Shown: piece by piece, positions 57,028 through 64,000 of the stretch
Layout of the letters: every line of letters begins with the position of its first letter
Numbering within the stretch: position 1 is the stretch's first letter
Made by a program: the position numbers and the translations under genes
Assembly (NCBI GenBank): GCA_013214355.1
Contig: JABSSL010000004.1
Span: 62,001 to 126,000, forward strand
DNA: 64,000 bases
Direction of reading: 5' to 3'
DNA from: Saprospiraceae bacterium
GTDB taxonomy: Bacteria; Bacteroidota; Bacteroidia; Chitinophagales; Saprospiraceae
The notes under the pieces: model-generated
Seen by the model: the letters and a program-made list of their open reading frames with translations, nothing else
What the model was told of the DNA's origin: nothing
Database searches by the model: none

Positions 57028-57975
57028 ATGGTGAAATCTAGAGCGGAAATTGCGGAGAAGATTCAGGTCGAACTACCAAGTCTCGAGGCTCGTAGAAAGC
57101 AATTGCTGTTGCAAAAACAACAGAAGAGCCAATATCTATTGATTCCTGGCGGAGTTGGACTGGTTTTACTCACTGGATATCTGTGGCAATTCATGGGATG
57201 GGTAGCTTTAGCAACGGTGGTTTTACCACTCTTTTTTGTCGTTCTCCTCCTCTTTGAATATCACAAATGGCTGACGCCGCGCTTGCAAAGACAACTACAA
57301 CAAGCTATTGGAGATAAGATTCTTGGACAGGCTTATCCCAATTGGACTTTCCAGGCAGATGAGCATCTGGATCTCCAAACTTTTGAGGCGATGGGGGTGG
57401 CGAATGGATACAAGCTCAGGGAAGCCTCCAATTTGATCACTGGACAATTTGGAGATACTGCCTTTACCTTTTGTCACTTATTGGTATATGGGCAGGAAAA
57501 GGAGGAGAGTGATCCCTTCTTCAACGGGCTGTTGCTGGTATTTGATTACCATAAATCATTTAAAGGGAAAACGGTGGTGGTCAGGGATAGTGCACAGGCA
57601 ATCCTCGGTACTTACTTGGGAAAGAAGGTGCAGGAGTTTGGTCGGAAGGGGCTCAAATTGGTGTATTTGGAAGATCCCGTTTTCGAGCAATTGTTTGCGG
57701 TGTATGGCGATGATCAGATCACAAGTCGCTATATACTGACTACGAGTATGATGGAGAATCTTATCACATTGCGTTATAAATATGGAGAAGAAATTGCTTT
57801 CTCCTTCATAGATGGGAAAGTAGCAGTGGCTATCGATCACGTTTATTTATATAAAACGTATATCGAAAGCCCAATACACCTTGAGGCTGCTGTAGATCAG
57901 TTTTTGAGGCCAATGGAAATGGTTAGGGATGTTATCGAGACTTTACAATTGAATACCCGCATCTGGAATAAGTAG
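57028..57975 (+). CDS. DUF3137-family membrane protein, paralogue 2
   Basis: 315 residues with the same plan: charged helix, two spans (about 36-52 and 54-72), soluble DUF3137 domain (FGDTAFTFCHLLVYGQ, FFNGLLLVFDYHKSFKGKTVVVRD, LVYLEDPVFEQLFAVYGDDQITSRYILTT) and the tail DVIETLQLNTRIWNK that closely copies paralogue 1. DQITSRY replaces DQVEARY of the other two copies, so this one has diverged at the most conserved block. It follows paralogue 1 by 23 bases and is surely in the same operon. Confidence 0.88.
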   Translation: MVKSRAEIAEKIQVELPSLEARRKQLLLQKQQKSQYLLIPGGVGLVLLTGYLWQFMGWVALATVVLPLFFVVLLLFEYHKWLTPRLQRQLQQAIGDKILGQAYPNWTFQADEHLDLQTFEAMGVANGYKLREASNLITGQFGDTAFTFCHLLVYGQEKEESDPFFNGLLLVFDYHKSFKGKTVVVRDSAQAILGTYLGKKVQEFGRKGLKLVYLEDPVFEQLFAVYGDDQITSRYILTTSMMENLITLRYKYGEEIAFSFIDGKVAVAIDHVYLYKTYIESPIHLEAAVDQFLRPMEMVRDVIETLQLNTRIWNK

Positions 57976-57999
57976 TAGATGAAAATCAAATATTAGCTG

Positions 58000-58941
58000 A
58001 TGTCAAAGACCAGGCAGATCGTATCCAATGCGCAACTAGAGAATGTTCGTTCTGCGCTAACGGAAGTGGAGCAGAAGCGCCAGTTGCTTTGGCGTTGGGA
58101 GCGCCGGGGGCTTCTTCTTTTAGCAGTGCCGGTCTTGATCTTTGTCGTCTTGGTTGGTATCGAATCTGTAAGGAACTTAGGACTAATGGGGCTATTTATT
58201 CCTGTTCTATGCCTATTTGTGATCGTCGCGATGGGAGGGGATAGCCTGTTTAAACCTAGCCGTAAAGCAGAACGAAAGTTGCAGCAGTGGATGGGTGAGG
58301 CCGTCTTACAGCAGCTTCAACCGGAGTGGCAATTTTTTGCGGCAGATTGCCAGCCTTTAGATCCTTTTTATGACTTGAATATCTTAGGTCACCATCATTT
58401 CATTAGAGGCGCAAATTTGATCAAGGGAGAGATAGAAGGGACTACTTTTTCTTGTAATCATTTAACAGTCCTTCCGCCTAATCGGGATGAAACCTATATT
58501 CATTTTCAAGGAATGCTAATCACACTTGAATTGGATAGGGCCTTGCAAGGGAGGACCATCGTCATACCCGACCGGGCACAGCAGCAACTAGGGACCTATC
58601 TTGGGAAGAAGGTACAAGAAAAAGGGCATGGTAGTTTAGAGCTCGTGTATTTGGAGGACCCTGTCTTTGAGAAATTATATGCTGTATTTGGAGAGGATCA
58701 AATCGAAGCTAGGTATGTTCTTACCCCCTTGAGAATGCAGCGGTTGGTTGAACTTAGATCGCGCTTTGGGGAAAATATTTCCTTTTCCTTTAATCAGAAG
58801 CAAGTGGCCATAGTTATTCATCACTATCCTTTTACCACTGTCCACGTCGAGTCTCCTATTCATCAGGATGCTGCCATACAGCACCTACTGGAGCCCATTA
58901 GACTAGTAGAAGAACTAGTACAAGCTTTGCAGCTCAGTTAG
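58000..58941 (+). CDS. DUF3137-family membrane protein, paralogue 3
   Basis: 313 residues. Charged helix, two spans (about 35-52 and 56-74), then GEIEGTTFSCNHLTVLPPNRDETYIHFQGMLITLELDRALQGRTIVIPDR, LELVYLEDPVFEKLYAVFGEDQIEARYVLTPLRM and FGENISFSFNQKQVAIVIHH. It ends at VQALQLS and lacks the final NTRIWxK shared by copies 1 and 2. The core segments FxGMLxxxExxRxxxGxT and LGTYLGKKVQE link it to copy 2. Last gene of the LemA operon; the next gene is convergent across a 122-base gap. Confidence 0.87.
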   Translation: MSKTRQIVSNAQLENVRSALTEVEQKRQLLWRWERRGLLLLAVPVLIFVVLVGIESVRNLGLMGLFIPVLCLFVIVAMGGDSLFKPSRKAERKLQQWMGEAVLQQLQPEWQFFAADCQPLDPFYDLNILGHHHFIRGANLIKGEIEGTTFSCNHLTVLPPNRDETYIHFQGMLITLELDRALQGRTIVIPDRAQQQLGTYLGKKVQEKGHGSLELVYLEDPVFEKLYAVFGEDQIEARYVLTPLRMQRLVELRSRFGENISFSFNQKQVAIVIHHYPFTTVHVESPIHQDAAIQHLLEPIRLVEELVQALQLS

Positions 58942-59063
58942 AAGGTGTTTTAAAAGTATTCCTCAATAGGCGTAAACCCTCCATTCGGATTATCCTGTAC
59001 GTCTATTTTTTCTTGCATCCATTTCTTTTTGTAGACTCAGTACTCAGTATGTTGGCTGTTAAC

Positions 59064-61487
59064 TCAAAATCTTGTACTCAAGGTGATATTCCACTGTCTA
59101 CCCAAGGCGGGGATGATGCCTGGCCCTGGATAGGCTGCGGCCCTTCGCGTAAAGTACGACGCATCAAGTAGATTATTGATACTAGTGCCGAGACTAAAGG
59201 TGTCTGAGATATTGTAGCGTGCGGAGAAATCCAGGACAGTATAAGCAGGAATAATCCCAAAAACCCCTTTGAAGGCCTCCCTGGTATTGGCGGCATCGGA
59301 GAATTGCTCTCCTACGAAGGTGGCTTGGATAGAGGTGGTGAAATTACGATAGCCATAAGAGATGCCAGATTTGATGTTATAATCGGGTAGCTCTTCTAGC
59401 TTGTTGTTTGTTCTAACCCCAACTAGTGCTCTATCATTGATGCGGGTATAAATTCCTTGATTGACCGAGCCATTGATGAAGGCACTAAGTTTATGATCAC
59501 TGGTTTTCTTTAGTGCGGCCAGGATATCTAATTCGAAGAAAACCTCTAGGCCAAAGATCTGAGCTGCACCGATATTGGTCCGCACCCTTAAACCATCATC
59601 AATCACTTCACCAATCCGATCTTCGTATAGAATGTAGAAAAGGCCAGCTTCAATAAAGAAAGGTGAAAAATCTCTTTTTCGAATCCCGAGATCGAAGCTA
59701 AATCCACTTTCATCTTGAATTAGAGAATCCACAACCTGGGTGTTCGTTTGTATTTGAACATCGGTGAAGTTTATGGCTCGGTAATTGGCCGTAGCATTAC
59801 CATAGAGTTCGTAGCTTTTGCTGAGTTTCTTGGAGACACCCAATCCATAGAGGAAGATGTGGCGTTGGTTCTCGGAGCTATCAGGCCTTACTTCTTCAAT
59901 AAAGTCGCCAAAACTGTTCGTACGTAGCGTACTGGTAAAATAGCCTTCAGATTGTGTATCAATATATTCGTACCGGATACCAGGGATAAGACTGAAGGTA
60001 TTGCTGAGTCGAATGATCTTTTCGGCGAAGACTGCTGCGTTGAGATTCGGGAACTCAAAATCCGATTTCCGGCGATCCAAGAAGGAGGTATCTACTCGGG
60101 TGAAATTGGCATCGCTTCCATCCGTCCCAAAACTTTGACTAAAGTTGGTGAAGCCACGGTAGAGGCGCGTTCCAATCAGTAGGGTGTTGTTGAGTTCTCC
60201 GGTACTTTTATAGGAATAAGAAACCCTAGTTTCATTGCCAATGTTTCGGAACTGGCCATCGATAAGATCTCGGTAAGATAAAGGGTCTTCGATATCTGGT
60301 GTTTCTAGGAGTCCTAAGGAGGTGCGATCTGCATGCAGTCCGAATGTGCGACTGTAGATTTTTGTGTTGGGACTCAGTGCATACTTTAAGGAAAATGCGG
60401 CAAGGTTCCAATTGACGCGAAACCAGTTTCTAGTTCGATTGGAGCTTTGAGGATCCGCTGCAAAGGCTTCGTCGGTCAGCCCGCCCGCCTGTTGGCTAAG
60501 ATAGTACATATGCGTAAGGTCGAACTGCAGTTTTAGCTTATTGGAGACTTGGTAGTTTAATCCGAGGAAGGCGCCCGTTTGCTCAAATTCAGAATTCGGC
60601 CGCCAGCCATCTCCTTGTTTATACTGGAAATAACTGTAGTAATTGAGTTTACCTACCTGGCCATGTAGACTATTAAAGGAATTAATGAACTGGTAAGCGC
60701 CATAAGTGTTTTGGGATTCAAAGTTGAAACGCTTGGCGGTGTTGCCCTGCTTCATTTTAAAATTAACTAAACCTCCAAATTGACTGCCATATTGTAATGC
60801 ACCAGCCCCCCGGACAATTTCGATCTGTTGGACCGCCTGGAGGGGAGGCGTATAGTAACTTTCTGGGTAACCCAAGGCATCTGCACTGATGTCATAGCCA
60901 TTTTGTCGGGTGTTGAAGTTGGAGGTACGTTTGGGACTTAAGCCTCGGCCTCCAATATCAAGCTGTAATCCAGCATTGTCACTTTCCCATATATTGAGAC
61001 TTGGGATTTTGCTAAAGGCCTGGCGAGCATTGTTAGCCGCTTTGTTGCCCACTAGTTTTTCGATATTAATCACTTCTGTCTTTTTCCCTTCGTACAGACC
61101 GCCTGCTTCGATGGCCCTCAGCCTTCTAATTCCAAACGCGTCGGAATCGGCTTTCACGACTACCTCCGAAAGGTTTTGAATATTCTGTTTGACTTGAATC
61201 TGAAGCGTGGTATCACCACTCAGGAAAATGGTGGTTTCATAGGGTGCTATGCCGATACTTTTGATAAAAAGATCATAGGAGCGTTGGTTGAGGAGTTGCA
61301 AGGAGAAAAAACCTTTCGCATTGCTTATCGCAAATTCTTCCTGCCCCGTGATATAGACCACTACATCCTCTATTGGCTCATTGCTAAGATTACTGATGAC
61401 GCCACTGAGGGTGGACTTTTCTTGAGACCAACTCCTTGGCATGCACAGTATCGCGACTAGTATAGGTAGTAAAAGTAGCTTCTTCAT
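59064..61487 (-). CDS. FecA-like TonB-dependent receptor
   Basis: 807 residues from the ATG at 61487; the open frame begins eight codons earlier at TTG. Signal peptide (cleavage near SWSQE), carboxypeptidase-like domain (about 25-105: GVISNLSNEPIEDVVVYITG), plug (about 120-235: NIWESDNAGLQLDIGGRGLSPKRTSNFNTRQNGYDISADALGYPESYYTPPLQAVQQIEIVRGAGALQYG) and a full barrel ending ALGRQWNITLSTRF. The plug segment 'GLxPxRxxxFxTRQNGYxIxADxxGYPExYYxPP' is what I know from Fe(3+)-dicitrate (FecA-type) receptors of Bacteroidota. It would import a ferric chelate. Its ATG overlaps the HTTM stop by one base (TAATG), showing tight coupling with the upstream imelysin/HTTM genes. Confidence 0.88.
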   Translation of the reverse strand: MKKLLLLPILVAILCMPRSWSQEKSTLSGVISNLSNEPIEDVVVYITGQEEFAISNAKGFFSLQLLNQRSYDLFIKSIGIAPYETTIFLSGDTTLQIQVKQNIQNLSEVVVKADSDAFGIRRLRAIEAGGLYEGKKTEVINIEKLVGNKAANNARQAFSKIPSLNIWESDNAGLQLDIGGRGLSPKRTSNFNTRQNGYDISADALGYPESYYTPPLQAVQQIEIVRGAGALQYGSQFGGLVNFKMKQGNTAKRFNFESQNTYGAYQFINSFNSLHGQVGKLNYYSYFQYKQGDGWRPNSEFEQTGAFLGLNYQVSNKLKLQFDLTHMYYLSQQAGGLTDEAFAADPQSSNRTRNWFRVNWNLAAFSLKYALSPNTKIYSRTFGLHADRTSLGLLETPDIEDPLSYRDLIDGQFRNIGNETRVSYSYKSTGELNNTLLIGTRLYRGFTNFSQSFGTDGSDANFTRVDTSFLDRRKSDFEFPNLNAAVFAEKIIRLSNTFSLIPGIRYEYIDTQSEGYFTSTLRTNSFGDFIEEVRPDSSENQRHIFLYGLGVSKKLSKSYELYGNATANYRAINFTDVQIQTNTQVVDSLIQDESGFSFDLGIRKRDFSPFFIEAGLFYILYEDRIGEVIDDGLRVRTNIGAAQIFGLEVFFELDILAALKKTSDHKLSAFINGSVNQGIYTRINDRALVGVRTNNKLEELPDYNIKSGISYGYRNFTTSIQATFVGEQFSDAANTREAFKGVFGIIPAYTVLDFSARYNISDTFSLGTSINNLLDASYFTRRAAAYPGPGIIPALGRQWNITLSTRF

Positions 61488-62827
61488 TATTCTTTTAATG
61501 GTAAAATCCAATTACTGTTCATGGGGTCTTTAAGGGCATAAATATTGAGGGTGTCATTGGTGAAGACTTGACTTCTTCGGCCGTTTAGAGACAATCGACT
61601 TTTGACATAAACCTCCGGAGCATATCCATTTTTAGTATTGAACTCATCTCCGATATCCTTGGCGAATTGGATGATCAGATCAGGCTGCGATCTCATTTGC
61701 TGCTTTTGGAATGCCGTTAAATATTCATCTTGGTTCACTTCTTTCTGGGTACCCGTTTTAGGATCTTTCACAATGATGGAGGTGTATCCGTTTTTCTCCA
61801 TCAACATCACCCGCCAGCTAAAACGATAGCCCTGCTCGTGCCAGAAAAGATTACCCGGATATTGTAGATATCGGAAAGGTAGGTAGAGCTGAAGAAGGAA
61901 GTAAAGAATTAAAGCACCTGAAACCCATTTACGCTTTGTGGTCTGAACTTCCTGACTTTTCTCCCCTTCTATGGAGCTCGAAAACGGAAGATAGGACAGC
62001 AACTTCTGATGCCATGCCGGAGAGAAAAAGATGATCGTAGAGGTGATCATGATCAGTGGAAACATACCAATCCTAGGGAAAAGAATAGAAGTGAGTATGT
62101 GAAAGACCAAAACTGCAATATAGGCTAAGGCTCTAGTTTTCTTGATCCATAAGAATAGCCAGATGCTTAGATCGTACACACAACCGGCCCAGCTGAATAG
62201 GAAAGCCGTTTCTTTATAATGCATCCACGGGCCTAGGATCGGTAACTCATATTTGCCGGGTAACCAAGTAGCCATGGGCTGAGCTTTAAAGAGCCAATCT
62301 GGATTTACCTTTGCTAGGCCAGCAAAGAAATAGACAATGGAAAGTTGAACTTTAAAAATAGCGATATGCCAATTGGCACAGGTAGCTGATTTGATCCTGG
62401 GGAAAAGTAGCACATCGATTGCATACCAACGATTTGCGGGTACGAGCGTCAACCAGAAGGTAAGTACAGTAACTAAGTAGTAATGATTGAGATAATAGGT
62501 CTTATCCAGTAGCTCAACATAGGTGAACAGAAGGAGAAAAAGAAGGGTGCTGAACCGATACAAGAACCCCAATATGATTCCTAGTGAGCTAAAGATTAGC
62601 AGCGCGAAGATCCAATACATGCCCTCGTCACCCAATGGCTTTAGCCAGGAAAAGAAGCTAAAATGATAGCTTGGATCTATATACAACTCTTTGATCCAAC
62701 CTTTTTGCCAGGTTCTAAGCGTACTATATAGCAATAGGCTACCAAAGACTAGTCGGAAGATGACTAGTGGTGCGATGGAAACAGATTTGAAAAGAAAGTT
62801 GTCTAGCTTATATAGTGCACTGGGCAT
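61487..62827 (-). CDS. HTTM (vitamin K-dependent gamma-carboxylase-like) membrane protein
   Basis: 446 residues. At least seven spans in the first 300 residues: IAPLVIFRLVFGSLLLYSTLRTW, WIFALLIFSSLGIILGFLYRFSTLLFLLLFTYVELLDKTYYLNHYYLVTVLTFWLTLVPANRWYAIDVLL, VQLSIVYFFAGLAKVNPDWL and others. 'DKTYYLNHYYLVTVLTFWL.L.PANRWYAID' is the HTTM-domain signature of bacterial gamma-carboxylase homologues. A C-terminal soluble part (about 330-446) with HEQGYRFSWRVMLMEKNGYTSIIVKDPKTG is also typical. Whether it carboxylates glutamate is unproven. It sits between imelysin and FecA-like genes, an arrangement seen elsewhere in Bacteroidota, so a role in iron-receptor function is inferred. Confidence 0.87.
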   Translation of the reverse strand: MPSALYKLDNFLFKSVSIAPLVIFRLVFGSLLLYSTLRTWQKGWIKELYIDPSYHFSFFSWLKPLGDEGMYWIFALLIFSSLGIILGFLYRFSTLLFLLLFTYVELLDKTYYLNHYYLVTVLTFWLTLVPANRWYAIDVLLFPRIKSATCANWHIAIFKVQLSIVYFFAGLAKVNPDWLFKAQPMATWLPGKYELPILGPWMHYKETAFLFSWAGCVYDLSIWLFLWIKKTRALAYIAVLVFHILTSILFPRIGMFPLIMITSTIIFFSPAWHQKLLSYLPFSSSIEGEKSQEVQTTKRKWVSGALILYFLLQLYLPFRYLQYPGNLFWHEQGYRFSWRVMLMEKNGYTSIIVKDPKTGTQKEVNQDEYLTAFQKQQMRSQPDLIIQFAKDIGDEFNTKNGYAPEVYVKSRLSLNGRRSQVFTNDTLNIYALKDPMNSNWILPLKE

Positions 62828-62841
62828 ATCAAAAACAGCAG

Positions 62842-62870
62842 AAAAGGCACTACCAGAAGTGGTGCCTTTT
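62842..62870 (-). terminator. 12-bp hairpin between imelysin and HTTM genes
   Basis: AAAAGGCACTAC (62842-62853) pairs with GTGGTGCCTTTT (62859-62870, one T-G), loop CAGAA. A and T tracts flank it on both strands, so it can terminate or attenuate minus-strand transcription between imelysin and HTTM, leaving different amounts of the two mRNAs. Confidence 0.75.
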
Positions 62871-62901
62871 CATAGATTATTGTCATTTGGCGCTATCAGG
62901 A

Positions 62902-64000
62902 CTAATCACCGTCGTTAGCCCCGTCAGCATCTTGTACGTTTAGTACCGGAAAGAGATCCGATTTGTATAAGGTTACTAAGGCTTGAATTTCGTCATAAAG
63001 TGATTCATCACCAGAAATCGAATTTCGACTGGCAATCAGGCTATAGATAGCATTAAACTGAGCCTTAATGTCCTCATTGATGGAGGACTGCTCTCTGGCT
63101 ATCAAGAGGTCATCATACCCTTGGCCATTGGTTTCTTTCGAAGTATTGCCAAGGTAGAGATCTTCCATTTCTTCTATTGCCGCTTTCAACAGGGCTAAGG
63201 TGAAATTCTCGTTTCCCTCAAACAGAGATTGATAATAGCCTTCAACCTTTGTAGCATCAGCAGGGATTGGCGAGTCATTGGGCCCTAGTCGGCCGATCGG
63301 GATTCCAACCTTATTCTCCCGAATATGATCTTCATAGTAGATCAAGCTTTCATTTAACTGCACACTGATAGAGCTACCCAATTGCGTACCTCCATTATTG
63401 ATGAAGTTGGACTGCAGGCTCCCGCTCCAACTGCTAACGAGTCGATCCGCCCGTTCTTGCATGTCATCAACTAAAGCTCCTAAGAATGCTAAACGCTTGG
63501 CATCCTCATTGAAGTAGGATAAAACATCAGCTGGGCCATAGAGCATGTAGTCAAGAGCGGGGAAGCCATTCGCTCGTTCTTGGGCAGTGGTGCTAAAATT
63601 ATAAGATTCTGTTTCAATCAGATCCTCTAAGACGGAGACCTCAATGGGAAACAAATTGGACGTACCGACTAGGGACTGATTGATAGTGGCAAAGTAGTTA
63701 TGCACGGCAGCGGCCTGGTAGGCCAGATAGGCCTCCTGGTAAGCTGATCTTAAGTTAGCCAAGGTCGATTCACCTTTGGTCGCGGTGAAAGCATCTACAG
63801 CTGTACCCAAATTGCTGAGCCTACTTTGATAGGTCACCATGGTCGGGAGAATAACCTCATTCATCTGATTGGTCAAATGATCGGTATAATCTGTCTCTGT
63901 TGGGCCTTCGTCATCTTCCGACGACTTATCTTGACAAGCCGTGCAGAGGATGGTGAGGCTGAAAAATGCCACTAGTGTTTGAAAAAGAATTCGATTATTG
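62902..64000 (-). CDS. Imelysin-family lipoprotein (EfeO/IrpA-like), 5' end outside window
   Basis: At least 365 residues; the longest internal start is a GTG at 63972, but the frame stays open to the edge and reads NNRILFQTLVAFFSLTILCTACQDK, an obvious lipoprotein signal, so the true ATG lies just beyond 64000. The imelysin domain spans about 30-330: LRSAYQEAYLAYQAAAVHNYF, GFPALDYMLYGPADVLSYFNEDAKR (replacing the GxHxxE-type motif as in other divergent members) and QLNESLIYYEDHIRENKVGIPIG. The family binds or handles iron at the cell surface or periplasm; proteolytic activity was claimed but is not general. First gene of the imelysin-HTTM-FecA-like set. Confidence 0.87.
   Translation of the reverse strand, partial: NNRILFQTLVAFFSLTILCTACQDKSSEDDEGPTETDYTDHLTNQMNEVILPTMVTYQSRLSNLGTAVDAFTATKGESTLANLRSAYQEAYLAYQAAAVHNYFATINQSLVGTSNLFPIEVSVLEDLIETESYNFSTTAQERANGFPALDYMLYGPADVLSYFNEDAKRLAFLGALVDDMQERADRLVSSWSGSLQSNFINNGGTQLGSSISVQLNESLIYYEDHIRENKVGIPIGRLGPNDSPIPADATKVEGYYQSLFEGNENFTLALLKAAIEEMEDLYLGNTSKETNGQGYDDLLIAREQSSINEDIKAQFNAIYSLIASRNSISGDESLYDEIQALVTLYKSDLFPVLNVQDADGANDGD

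Overview
This 64 kb window looks like chromosomal DNA of a free-living, probably marine or aquatic, Bacteroidota of the Saprospiria (Lewinella-like) type. The support is indirect: TonB-dependent receptors with N-terminal carboxypeptidase-like domains, a type IX secretion sorting tail on a GDSL hydrolase, sensor kinases with two-component propeller repeats, a Leptospira-type citramalate synthase, TAnnTTTG-like promoter elements and weak Shine-Dalgarno sequences. I see no rRNA, tRNA, transposase, phage gene or CRISPR array. Species cannot be named from the sequence alone.

Layout. 0-12 kb: the 5' end of a GH5 cellulase-like gene at the left edge, a citramalate synthase, a TMEM220-type membrane protein, an orphan TonB-dependent receptor, a thioredoxin-like lipoprotein, a CotH/lamin-tail surface protein, a Crp/Fnr regulator with a DUF2892 gene and a textbook palindromic operator between them, an acyltransferase and a Tat-exported aminotransferase. 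12-21 kb: NADAR protein, then a signalling block of two large sensor kinases (TPR head and propeller head, same kinase core) and a LytS/LytT pair. 21-31 kb: an 880-bp gap with a candidate structured RNA, an amino-acid permease, a tricorn-like S41 protease, an FHS-type sugar transporter, DoxX, a carboxypeptidase-regulatory-domain protein and an FG-GAP protein; this part carries several intergenic inverted repeats. 31-39 kb: a propeller/NarX-type sensor kinase, a second Crp/Fnr regulator, a 470-bp region with repeated ACTCA/TGAGT palindromes, an exported protein of unknown family and a di-haem peroxidase.

39-44 kb: a cluster on the minus strand of an outer-membrane beta-barrel, a double zinc ribbon, an ExbD-like single-span protein with a DUF2135-like tail, and an ExbB/TolQ-like channel. 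I consider this the best candidate for an uncharacterised ion-driven envelope machine. It is followed by a 709-bp gap full of nested inverted repeats, and by a nucleoside hydrolase/TetR-like pair. 44-54 kb: GDSL hydrolase, four GNAT acetyltransferases, a PPP-type phosphoesterase, DinB, DUF1801, GrpB and small membrane or barrel proteins, mostly on the plus strand, plus a lipoprotein made largely of nine GEVEP hexapeptides.

54-59 kb: a J-domain-like protein, a short possibly frameshifted membrane ORF, LemA and three tandem DUF3137 paralogues. 59-64 kb: a minus-strand iron-uptake-type operon of imelysin lipoprotein (start just outside the window), an HTTM/gamma-carboxylase-like membrane protein and a FecA-like TonB-dependent receptor whose start overlaps the preceding stop.

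Functions were assigned by reading motifs and remembered family signatures; no database search was possible. Several gene starts were moved from the longest open frame to an internal ATG because the longest frame began with TTG/GTG or lacked a sensible signal peptide.
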